Assembly: GCA_017547265.1 (NCBI GenBank) | Contig: JAFYQC010000289.1 | Location: 1-13,714, forward strand | Direction: 5' to 3' | Length of the DNA: 13,714 bases | Origin: Kiritimatiellia bacterium | GTDB lineage: Bacteria > Verrucomicrobiota > Kiritimatiellia > RFP12 > UBA1067 | In this document: piece by piece, positions 8,098 through 13,714 of the stretch | Layout of the letters: the number at the start of each line of letters is the position of its first letter | How positions within the stretch are numbered: position 1 is the first letter of the stretch | The notes under the pieces: model-generated | Told to the model about the DNA's origin: nothing | The model's database searches: none | What the model saw: only the letters and a program-made list of their open reading frames with translations | Position numbers and translations under genes: made by a program

Positions 8098-9477
8098 ATG
8101 AACATGAATAGGCGTGGTTTCCTGTCCGCAATGCTCGCGGCAGGTGCGTATCCGCTTTTGCCCGGATGCTTTTCGTCCAAGGCGTATGTCGCGAACGGCA
8201 AGGTGCGGCTCGCGGCAATCGGCTGCGGCGCACAGGCGTGGTTCGACCTCAAGAAGCTTGCGGGGAACAAGGACATCTGCGAAGTCGTCGCGCTCTGCGA
8301 CACCGACATCGGAGCTCCCCACACGGAAGAAGCGCTCAAGCGCTACCCGGATCTTCCGCGCTTCCAGGACTTCCGCAAGATGTTCGACAAGATGGCGGAC
8401 AAAATCGACGCCGTTCTCATCGGCATTCCCGATCATTCCCACTTCTGCGCGGCAATGCACGCGATGCGTCTTGGGAAGGCGGTCTACGTCGAGAAGCCCC
8501 TTGCACATTCGTTCCTCGAGTGCGAGCTTTTGATGGCGGCCGAGGAGAAGTACGGCGTAGTCACGCAGATGGGCAACCAGGGGCACAGCGGCGAAAACTA
8601 CTACCAGTACCGCGACTATGTGCAGAACGGCATTATAAAGGACGTCAAGAAGGTCGTCGCGCACATGAACATGCAGCGTCGCTGGCACAAGTGGGGCGGC
8701 AAGACGGCATCGTATCCGAGGGGCGAGATTATGCCCGATACGCTCGATTGGGATGTGTGGTGCAACGCCGCGCCGTATCACGACTTCTCGAAGGATCTCG
8801 CGTATGGCGAATGGCGCTGCTGGTACGACTACGGCAACGGCTGCATGGGTGACTGGGGTGCGCATATCCTCGACTGCATCCACCGCTTTACGCTTCGCAG
8901 CGCCCTGCCGAAGGAAGTTGCGATTTCTAACGTGACGGGCTGGAATCCATTTGTGTTCCCGATCCAGGACACGCTGACGATGAAGTTCGACGACGTGACG
9001 CTCGAGTGGTATGAAGGTCTCGACAACAAGCCGCCGCTTCCCGAGGGTTTCCGCTATGCCGACAACAAGGGGCTTTTCCCCGCATCGACCGCGAACGACG
9101 GTCTTATCGACCCGCCCCTCAAGCCGGGCAAGGAGATATATCTCGCCGACGGCACTGTCTGGCAGGGCCTTTCCCACGCGTCCACGCTTGTGCGCGTTGG
9201 CGCTCAGGACGAGAAGGTTCCGGCGTTCGAGAAGGCGGGAAGCGACCACTGGCGCAATTTCCTTCTCGCCGTCAAGGGCGAAGAGGAGACGAGGAGCCCG
9301 TTCCGCGTCACCGCGCCGCTTTCTGAGATCTTCTGCCTTGGCGTAATCGCGCAGCGCCTCAATCGTGGCTTCAAGTTCGACCCAATTGCGAAGAAGGCCA
9401 TCGGCGACGCCGAGGTTGGAATTCTCCTCAAGGGGCCCGCGCCGCGCGAGGGCTGGGAAGAATACTACCGCGTCTGA
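8098..9477 (+). CDS. Gfo/Idh/MocA family oxidoreductase with twin-arginine signal
   Basis: 459 residues. The N-terminus NRRGFLSAMLAAG is a twin-arginine signal, followed by LPGC (C24), a near-lipobox, so the protein may be a Tat-exported lipoprotein. The NAD(P)-binding Rossmann fold starts with IGCGAQA (41-47), and the family's EKP motif is at 132-134 (VEKPLAHS). The substrate domain has GDWGAHILD (251-259), with H256 as a likely catalytic or substrate residue. The family oxidises or epimerises sugars and related polyols; some members (GH109) cleave glycosides by an NAD redox mechanism, so a hydrolase role is possible but not shown. Tat export fits a protein that must fold around its nucleotide before export. 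It starts 13 bp after the FAD gene, with AAGGGA at 7-nt spacing, and is the last clear member of the operon. Confidence 0.87.
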   Translation: MNMNRRGFLSAMLAAGAYPLLPGCFSSKAYVANGKVRLAAIGCGAQAWFDLKKLAGNKDICEVVALCDTDIGAPHTEEALKRYPDLPRFQDFRKMFDKMADKIDAVLIGIPDHSHFCAAMHAMRLGKAVYVEKPLAHSFLECELLMAAEEKYGVVTQMGNQGHSGENYYQYRDYVQNGIIKDVKKVVAHMNMQRRWHKWGGKTASYPRGEIMPDTLDWDVWCNAAPYHDFSKDLAYGEWRCWYDYGNGCMGDWGAHILDCIHRFTLRSALPKEVAISNVTGWNPFVFPIQDTLTMKFDDVTLEWYEGLDNKPPLPEGFRYADNKGLFPASTANDGLIDPPLKPGKEIYLADGTVWQGLSHASTLVRVGAQDEKVPAFEKAGSDHWRNFLLAVKGEEETRSPFRVTAPLSEIFCLGVIAQRLNRGFKFDPIAKKAIGDAEVGILLKGPAPREGWEEYYRV

Positions 9478-9488
9478 CGGACTGCGGA

Positions 9489-10190
9489 ATGAACCGCATC
9501 CTCTTCGAGAGTTCCGAAATTGCGGACGGTGTCGCAACTTGCTCCGACGCGAGAGCGGAGCACATTCTCTCCGTTCTCCACGGCGAAGTCGGGCAGACGC
9601 TAAAGACTGGCGAGATCGACGGACGCATTGGCACCGGCGAGATCGTTTCCATCGAGGGGCAGACCGTTTCAATCAGGTTGTCGCACACGGAAGAGTCGCT
9701 GCAACCGTGGTGCGACCTCGTTCTCGCGCCGCCGCGCCCGCGCGTCATGAAGCGGCTTCTTCCGCAGCTCGCGACGCTTGGCGTCGGCACAATCGTCCTT
9801 GTCGGCGCGAAGAAAGTCGAGAAGGATTTCTGGGGCGCAACTCTTCTCAAGGAGGAGAACTTCAGGCCGCTTTTCGTTGACGGTCTTATGCAGGCGGGCA
9901 CGAGCGTCATGCCGCGGCTCGAGACGCGCAGGAATTTCAGGCGTTTTGTGACCGACGAGCTTGACACGCTTTTTCCGACGGTGAACAGGATTGTCGGCCA
10001 TCCAGGTGGCGCGTCAGGTTTGCCTGCGCGGCGGGAAGGGCGGCTTCTTCTCGCCGTAGGGCCCGAGGGTGGCTGGACCGACGACGAGGTGGAGCTTCTG
10101 GAATCGCGCGGCTTTTCGCGCTATTCGCTCGGCGCGCGCATATTGCGCACCGACACTGCGCTCATCGCGCTTCTCTCCCGCTTTATGTAG
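9489..10190 (+). CDS. rsmE: 16S rRNA (uracil-1498 N3)-methyltransferase RsmE
   Basis: 233 residues, normal for the family. The N-terminal PUA-like part (MNRILFESSE, about 1-70) precedes a SPOUT methyltransferase domain. The knotted cofactor site is clear: LLLAVGPEGGWTDDEV (186-201) and SLGARILRTDTA (213-224). It methylates uracil-1498 N3 in 16S rRNA in the cytoplasm using S-adenosylmethionine. The usual EQSxR segment is here MQAGT (134-138), a divergence from the common form. The ATG lies 11 bp after the Gfo/Idh/MocA stop; the ribosome site is weak, with only GCGGA just before the start. No terminator or promoter is seen in that gap, so it may be read through from the glycan operon or have an unrecognised promoter inside the previous gene. 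Confidence 0.93.
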   Translation: MNRILFESSEIADGVATCSDARAEHILSVLHGEVGQTLKTGEIDGRIGTGEIVSIEGQTVSIRLSHTEESLQPWCDLVLAPPRPRVMKRLLPQLATLGVGTIVLVGAKKVEKDFWGATLLKEENFRPLFVDGLMQAGTSVMPRLETRRNFRRFVTDELDTLFPTVNRIVGHPGGASGLPARREGRLLLAVGPEGGWTDDEVELLESRGFSRYSLGARILRTDTALIALLSRFM

Positions 10191-10211
10191 CTCTCGTCGC
10201 TGTCTGTCCAA

Positions 10212-10241
10212 TGGACGCGCAGGAGAGGAAAATGGTAAAAT
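10212..10241 (+). promoter_or_regulatory. Sigma-70-type promoter for hisHF
   Basis: The -35 is a weak TGGACG (10212-10217), the spacer is 18 nt, and the extended -10 is TGG-TAAAAT (10233-10241). The 11 bases ATGGTAAAATA are identical to those at the glycosidase operon promoter. The start would be near 10248, giving a leader of about 19 nt with no clear Shine-Dalgarno sequence before the ATG at 10267. Confidence 0.55.
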
Positions 10242-10266
10242 ATCCTCTTCAAAGCGGATTTAGACA

Positions 10267-10836
10267 ATGACAGCTATAATAGACTACAAGGCCGGGAACC
10301 TCACGAGCGTGAAGCTTGCCTTCGCCGCGCTCGGCGCGGAGGCGGTCGTAACGAGCGACCCGAAGGTGATTGCGGCGGCAGACCGCGTCGTGTTCCCAGG
10401 CGTAGGCGCGGCGAAAAGTGCGATGGAGAACTTGCGCACGCTCGGACTTGTCGAGGCGGTGAAGGAAGCTGCGGCGACAAAGCCGTTCCTCGGCATCTGC
10501 CTCGGAATGCAGATACTTTTCGACCATAGCGAGGAAGACGGCGGAGTTGACTGCCTCGGGATTATCTCGGGCAACGTCCGTCGATTCCCGACGGTTCCCG
10601 GGTTCAAGGTTCCCGAGATCGGCTGGAACGGAGTGGAAGGGCTAGACGGGAAGGAGTTCTACTTCGTACATTCATACTATGCGGAAGTCGTTCCCGAGAC
10701 TGCGGGCGTTACGGAATACGCCGGAGTGAAGTTTACGGCGATGGTCAAGAAGGGCCGTCTCTGGGCCTGCCAGTTCCACCCGGAGAAGTCTGGCAGAATC
10801 GGCCTTGAACTGCTGAAGGAGTGGCTGTCATGCTGA
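10267..10836 (+). CDS. hisH: Imidazole glycerol phosphate synthase glutaminase subunit HisH
   Basis: 189 residues. This class I glutamine amidotransferase hydrolyses glutamine and channels ammonia to HisF in histidine biosynthesis. The nucleophile is C78 in GICLGMQ, with H171 and E173 in QFHPEKSG completing the triad. The start MTAIIDYKAGNLTSV is typical of HisH. FVHSYY (133-138) is also a family signature. One difference is PEIGWN at 116-121, where most family members have PHxGWN; E117 replaces the usual His beside the HisF interface. The last 7 nt overlap the start of hisF, indicating translational coupling. It has its own promoter, although no terminator separates it from rsmE upstream. 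Confidence 0.95.
   Translation: MTAIIDYKAGNLTSVKLAFAALGAEAVVTSDPKVIAAADRVVFPGVGAAKSAMENLRTLGLVEAVKEAAATKPFLGICLGMQILFDHSEEDGGVDCLGIISGNVRRFPTVPGFKVPEIGWNGVEGLDGKEFYFVHSYYAEVVPETAGVTEYAGVKFTAMVKKGRLWACQFHPEKSGRIGLELLKEWLSC
10816..10821 (+). promoter_or_regulatory. hisF ribosome binding site inside the hisH 3' end
   Basis: AAGGAG lies 8 nt before the ATG at 10830. An in-frame GTG at 10821 overlaps this site and would add three residues (MAV) not found in HisF, so the ATG is the start. Confidence 0.85.
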
Positions 10837-11600
10837 CGAAGCGCGTTATTCCTTGCCTAGACGTCCGCAATGGGCGTGTCACGAAGGGCGTCAAGTTCAA
10901 GAACAACGTCGATCTCGGAGATCCTGTCGAGATGGCGGTTGCCTATTCCGACGGTGGCGCAGACGAGCTTGTTTTTTACGACATCACGGCGAGCGCAGAG
11001 CGTCGTCCGATCGATATCGGCATGGTCGAGGCGGTCGCAAAGGCGATAAGGATTCCGTTTGCCGTTGGCGGCGGTATAAGCTCGGTCGAGGACATGGAGC
11101 GCGTCATTCTCGCGGGCGCGGAGAAGATTTCCGTGAATTCCCTTGCTGTCCGCAACCCTGGAATAATCGCAGAGGGCGCAAAGGCGTTTGGCGCACAGTG
11201 CATCGTCCTCGGCATGGACCCTGTGAAGAGCGACAAGACCGCGAGCGGCTACGAGATCACGACGCGTGGCTTCCGCGAGTTTACTGGTATGGATGCCGTC
11301 GAATGGGCGAAGCGTGCCGCGGGCCTCGGGGCGGGAGAGATCGTCGTCAATTCCGTAGACGCAGACGGCACGCGCGAGGGCTTTGAGCTTAACATCACGC
11401 GTCTTATCGCCGAGGCGGTGGACGTTCCGGTTGTCGCATCGGGTGGTGCAGGCAAGCCGGAGCATCTCGTCACGGTTTTTGAGAAGGCGAAAGCGGACGC
11501 GGCGATTGTCGCGGGCATGATCCACTCTGGCGACTACATAATTTCAGACATAAAGGCGGCCATGCACGCGGCGGGCATCCCGACGCGCATGAGCTGGTGA
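10830..11600 (+). CDS. hisF: Imidazole glycerol phosphate synthase cyclase subunit HisF
   Basis: 256 residues, the normal length. A (beta/alpha)8 barrel that converts PRFAR plus ammonia into imidazole glycerol phosphate and AICAR, joining histidine and purine metabolism. The catalytic aspartates are at the canonical positions: D11 in RVIPCLDV and D130 in IVLGMD. Phosphate-binding glycine loops are present (FAVGGGISS at 77-85, VVASGGAGKPEH further on). The family's usual GGR segment is GFR here (about residue 143), and the common SMD before DGT is SVD. It overlaps the hisH stop by 7 nt and forms a complex with HisH. Its TGA (11598-11600) directly abuts the stop codon of the convergent regulator gene with no base between, so any shared terminator would have to lie inside coding sequence; none was recognised. 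Confidence 0.96.
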   Translation: MLTKRVIPCLDVRNGRVTKGVKFKNNVDLGDPVEMAVAYSDGGADELVFYDITASAERRPIDIGMVEAVAKAIRIPFAVGGGISSVEDMERVILAGAEKISVNSLAVRNPGIIAEGAKAFGAQCIVLGMDPVKSDKTASGYEITTRGFREFTGMDAVEWAKRAAGLGAGEIVVNSVDADGTREGFELNITRLIAEAVDVPVVASGGAGKPEHLVTVFEKAKADAAIVAGMIHSGDYIISDIKAAMHAAGIPTRMSW

Positions 11601-12779
11601 TTAATTTCTGCGGTCGGCGCTGGGCGGGCGGCCGTAGTAGGCGGTGTAGGCGCGGGTGAAGTAGCTTTGCGTCGAGAAGCCGGTCCGTGCGGCAAGCTCC
11701 TTGACGCTGGAGCCGCCAAGGTCGACGAGGCGCTTCGCCTCGCGCATCTTGACCGAGAGGATGTACTTGTTCGCGCTCATGCCGAACGTCTTGCGGAACG
11801 CATTTTGCAGCGCCGTTTGCGAGATGCCCGTGGCTACGGCGAGATCTTCGAGCGCGATGCGCCGGTCGAGGTTGTCGTCCACGAGCGAAAGGGCCTTCGC
11901 GAGCCACGGCGGATCGACGGGATAGACATTCGTTGATTCGCGCTCGACGACGCCAAGAGGGGGAATGAGTATGGACTTCTTCTCTTTTGCACTGTCCGGA
12001 TTGTCGATCATTTCCTCCAAAAGCTGCATGGCGGTGTAGGTCTGCAGGCGGAAGTTCTGGTCAATGCTTGTAATAGCCCGTGGCGAGCATGAGCAGATGG
12101 TGATGTCGTTGTGCCGGCCCATTACGGCGATGTCGTCCGGAACGGTCCGTCCAAGGCGCAGACACGATTCAATCACGAGCGCGGCCCGCCTGTCATGTAC
12201 GCAGAACACCGCTGTTCTCGGCGGCAGCGTGGGGATCCATTCGTCCAAGTATGCCGGAACGGAGACTTTATTCAATAAAATCGCCATCTCGGACATTTTC
12301 TCGTGGTCGCACAGGATGCAGTCATGGCCCTCGTTTCGCAAAGCCGCCGAGAAAGCTTCCCCAAGCCGGTCGTAGAACTGGTTGCCGTGAGTGCCGCAGA
12401 ACGCAAAGTTGGTGAATCGACGGTGCAAAAACCATTCAGCTGCCATCGCTCCGGTCATTTCCGGGGAGAAGTCTACATATGTGACGCCTGGATAGTCATT
12501 AATCGTGGTCATTACTACCGGCAAGCCTGTCGCCTTCAGGAGTTCAATCGTTTCTTGCTTGAAGACGTCTGCCAAGATGCCGTCGCAGCCGGCAAAGATG
12601 TTAGGCTGGGCTGACAGTTCCTCAAGCACGAAGCGCATGGTGCAGCTACGTCTCTCCTGTGCGTAAGTCGCCGCATAATCGAGTGTCTTGCTGACTTGCG
12701 TCGGGAAGATGCTTTCCGATACGAACGCGATGACTTTTGCCTTCGCTTTGCCAAGTTTGCTGTCTTGTACTCTTACCAC
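11601..12779 (-). CDS. XylR-type AraC-family transcriptional regulator
   Basis: 392 residues on the minus strand. Residues about 14-275 form a LacI-type periplasmic-binding-like sensor domain (KVIAFVSES at the start, D-Y-P-G-V-T-Y-V and DDIAVMGRHND further on), as in XylR-like regulators that bind a sugar. Residues about 300-385 form the AraC double helix-turn-helix: helix pairs around 310-333 (LEDLAVATGISQTALQNAFR) and 359-383 (VKELAARTGFSTQSYFTRAY). The start is GTG at 12779, as a TGA lies in frame five codons upstream and no other credible start precedes the sensor domain. The predicted -10 element is only 6 nt from this GTG, so the mRNA would be leaderless. It diverges from the kinase gene and may also control the glycan operon 1.6-8 kb away. 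The effector is unknown. Confidence 0.9.
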   Translation of the reverse strand: MVRVQDSKLGKAKAKVIAFVSESIFPTQVSKTLDYAATYAQERRSCTMRFVLEELSAQPNIFAGCDGILADVFKQETIELLKATGLPVVMTTINDYPGVTYVDFSPEMTGAMAAEWFLHRRFTNFAFCGTHGNQFYDRLGEAFSAALRNEGHDCILCDHEKMSEMAILLNKVSVPAYLDEWIPTLPPRTAVFCVHDRRAALVIESCLRLGRTVPDDIAVMGRHNDITICSCSPRAITSIDQNFRLQTYTAMQLLEEMIDNPDSAKEKKSILIPPLGVVERESTNVYPVDPPWLAKALSLVDDNLDRRIALEDLAVATGISQTALQNAFRKTFGMSANKYILSVKMREAKRLVDLGGSSVKELAARTGFSTQSYFTRAYTAYYGRPPSADRRN

Positions 12780-12785
12780 ATTGGT

Positions 12786-12815
12786 ATTGTATCATATTGC
12801 CCATTTTCCGGGCAA
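12786..12815 (-). promoter_or_regulatory. Promoter of the AraC-family regulator gene, leaderless geometry
   Basis: Read on the minus strand: -35 TTGCCC (12815-12810), 18-nt spacer, extended -10 TGA-TACAAT ending at 12786. Six bases separate the -10 from the GTG start at 12779, so transcription would begin at or next to the start codon. The -35 lies inside one arm of a palindrome, which suggests repression or autoregulation there. Confidence 0.6.
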
Positions 12816-12817
12816 TA
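12795..12817. promoter_or_regulatory. Operator-like palindrome in the regulator promoter
   Basis: TATTGCCC (12795-12802) and GGGCAATA (12810-12817) are perfect 8-bp inverted arms around a 7-bp centre ATTTTCC. The element overlaps the predicted -35 and spacer of the minus-strand promoter, a classic place for a repressor. Its binding protein is unknown; AraC proteins usually bind direct repeats, so a different dimeric protein is possible. Confidence 0.65.
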
Positions 12818-12825
12818 GTGACTTG

Positions 12826-12872
12826 TGTTGGATTTTGAATGGTATGATTTAAAAGATGTTGGATTTTGAATG
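12826..12872. repeat. Paired 16-bp direct repeat, likely operator sites
   Basis: TGTTGGATTTTGAATG occurs exactly at 12826-12841 and 12857-12872, start to start 31 bp, about three helical turns. A shorter match TTGAATGG (12882-12889) overlaps the kinase -35. The pair lies upstream of both promoters: about -92 to -46 from the predicted kinase start and about -47 to -93 from the regulator start. This fits an AraC-family activator using tandem sites, though binding is not shown. Confidence 0.75.
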
Positions 12873-12881
12873 ACATACGCG

Positions 12882-12911
12882 TTGAATGGCGGAAGAGCGG
12901 TGTGTTACAAT
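12882..12911 (+). promoter_or_regulatory. Promoter of the Ser/Thr kinase gene
   Basis: The -35 is TTGAAT (12882-12887), the spacer is 18 nt, and the extended -10 is TGT-TACAAT (12903-12911). The predicted start is near 12918, about 6 nt before the ATG at 12924, leaving no room for a Shine-Dalgarno sequence. The geometry (18-nt spacer, extended -10) matches the other promoters in this window. Confidence 0.6.
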
Positions 12912-12923
12912 AATTGGGTCTTC

Positions 12924-13714
12924 ATGTGCATAATCGAGAGGATAGGCGGATACCGCGTGCTGCGTCGGCTAGGGGCTGGCGGCATGGGCGAGGTGTATGA
13001 AGCCGAAGGTGGCGACGGCACGCACGTCGCCCTCAAGTTGTTCGCCGCCGAAGGCGCGAAGGCCGACTTCTTCCGCCGTCGCTTCCTTGCCGAAGCCCGG
13101 CTCCTCTCGCGGCTCACACACCCCCGCCTCGTCAAGGTGCGCGACTTCGGCGTTGATGACGAAACGCAGCGTCCGTATCTCGCGATGAACCTTGTTCTCG
13201 GCGCGGACGGTCGTGCGAAGACGCTTGCAGAGGTGATGCCGAACGAGGCCGACGAGGCGCTTCTCGCCCTCTGGTTTCGCGATCTCGCCTCCGTCATCGA
13301 CTACATCCACGCCGAAGGTGTCGTCCATCGCGACATAAAGCTGAACAACGTGCTCGTCGATTCCGCAGGGCATGCGGTCCTCGCCGACTTCGGCATCTCC
13401 CGCGTATGCGACGAACGTCTGCGGCAGGAAATCGACGTTACGAAGACCATGCTTACGGGAACGACCGCCGAGCGGCAGGTGCTGGGCACCCGCGGCTACA
13501 TGGCGCCGGAAATCCTCCGTGGCGAAGAGGCCACAGCCGCATCCGACGCCTACGCGCTCGCGGCGAGCTTCTTTCGTCTTCTCACGGGTGTGTGGTACGA
13601 TCCGAACCTCTGTGCTGGCGGCGCACGGGAGCCGGGCCGGCTCGTGCTCGGGCTTGCCGACATGCTGGACTCCTTTGAATATAATTGGACGGACGTTCTC
13701 GGTGCGATGCTCGC
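12924..13714 (+). CDS. Serine/threonine protein kinase, N-terminal kinase domain (3' end outside window)
   Basis: At least 263 residues; the gene runs off the window. All core kinase motifs are present: glycine loop LGAGGMGEVYEA (16-27), VALK with K38, helix C E57 in AEARLL, catalytic loop HRDIKLNN (135-142, D137), DFG (155-157) and GTRGYMAPE (188-196). D137 followed by K139 and N142 is the Ser/Thr-type loop, as in Hanks-type bacterial kinases that phosphorylate proteins with ATP. The segment between DFG and APE is about 37 residues, long for the family, and holds several threonines (about 173-181) that could be autophosphorylated. The ATG fits the domain start (IIERIGGYRVLRRLG); there is no ribosome binding site and the predicted leader is about 6 nt. 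Membrane and sensor parts, if any, lie beyond the window. It diverges from the AraC-family regulator. Confidence 0.93.
   Translation, partial: MCIIERIGGYRVLRRLGAGGMGEVYEAEGGDGTHVALKLFAAEGAKADFFRRRFLAEARLLSRLTHPRLVKVRDFGVDDETQRPYLAMNLVLGADGRAKTLAEVMPNEADEALLALWFRDLASVIDYIHAEGVVHRDIKLNNVLVDSAGHAVLADFGISRVCDERLRQEIDVTKTMLTGTTAERQVLGTRGYMAPEILRGEEATAASDAYALAASFFRLLTGVWYDPNLCAGGAREPGRLVLGLADMLDSFEYNWTDVLGAML

Noticed and set aside
3750..8339. A 1529-codon open frame on the minus strand across the GH2 and FAD oxidoreductase genes
   Set aside because: It is a shadow. Both sense genes are in the same frame, their codon bias leaves few antisense stops, and the frame ends shortly after the sense frame changes at the Gfo/Idh/MocA gene. 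The product is a low-complexity Arg/Val/Ala/Leu string with no motif.
8035..9672. A 545-codon minus-strand open frame over the Gfo/Idh/MocA gene
   Set aside because: Same codon-bias shadow effect; the sense strand encodes a clear conserved protein with a ribosome binding site.
10206..10216. Small hairpin GTCC-AAT-GGAC after rsmE
   Set aside because: The stem is only four base pairs, with no T-run after it, and it overlaps the predicted hisH -35; not a credible terminator.
10821..10829. In-frame GTG start for hisF
   Set aside because: It overlaps the AAGGAG ribosome site and adds residues absent from HisF; the ATG at 10830 gives the canonical MLTKR start and D11/D130 numbering.

Overview
The window looks like chromosomal DNA of a GC-rich Gram-negative bacterium, most likely of the PVC group (Kiritimatiellota, Lentisphaerota or Verrucomicrobiota). 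This is inferred from gene content: a XylR-type AraC regulator, an exported LacZ-like GH2 enzyme, an FAD_oxidored-family lipoprotein, a twin-arginine Gfo/Idh/MocA protein, and a very long exported protein rich in Thr-Asn-Gly. No rRNA or phylogenetic marker is present to prove it.

Layout. (1) Positions 1-3268 hold the 3' part of a large exported protein ending in a metzincin-like zinc peptidase domain. A small helical-repeat lipoprotein follows 10 bp later. The DNA from about 1.85 kb to 3.54 kb is visibly AT-richer than the rest. (2) Positions 3269-3557 are non-coding and contain two adjacent short tandem repeats (9-mer x3, 8-mer x3), then a promoter and a strong ribosome binding site. (3) Positions 3558-9477 form a tight three-gene operon: GH2 beta-galactosidase, FAD-dependent oxidoreductase lipoprotein, Gfo/Idh/MocA oxidoreductase. 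All three carry export signals, so this looks like an envelope glycan-processing module. (4) Positions 9489-11600 are housekeeping: rsmE (11 bp after the operon), then hisH-hisF (overlapping by 7 nt) with their own promoter. (5) Positions 11601-12779, minus strand, encode a XylR/AraC regulator whose stop codon abuts that of hisF. (6) Positions 12780-12923 are a 144-bp divergent control region with an 8-bp-arm palindrome, a 16-bp direct repeat at 31-bp spacing and two back-to-back promoters that would give nearly or fully leaderless mRNAs. (7) Positions 12924-13714 are the start of a Ser/Thr protein kinase gene cut by the window end.

The genes suggest an organism that takes up glycan in its envelope (region 3) under AraC-type and kinase signalling control (regions 5-7), with core metabolism interleaved. 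The strongest candidates for something new are the exported glycosidase/FAD/Gfo trio, the leaderless divergent regulator-kinase control region with its paired operators, and the secreted peptidase with its lipoprotein partner. No CRISPR array, tRNA, rRNA, transposase or attachment site was seen.
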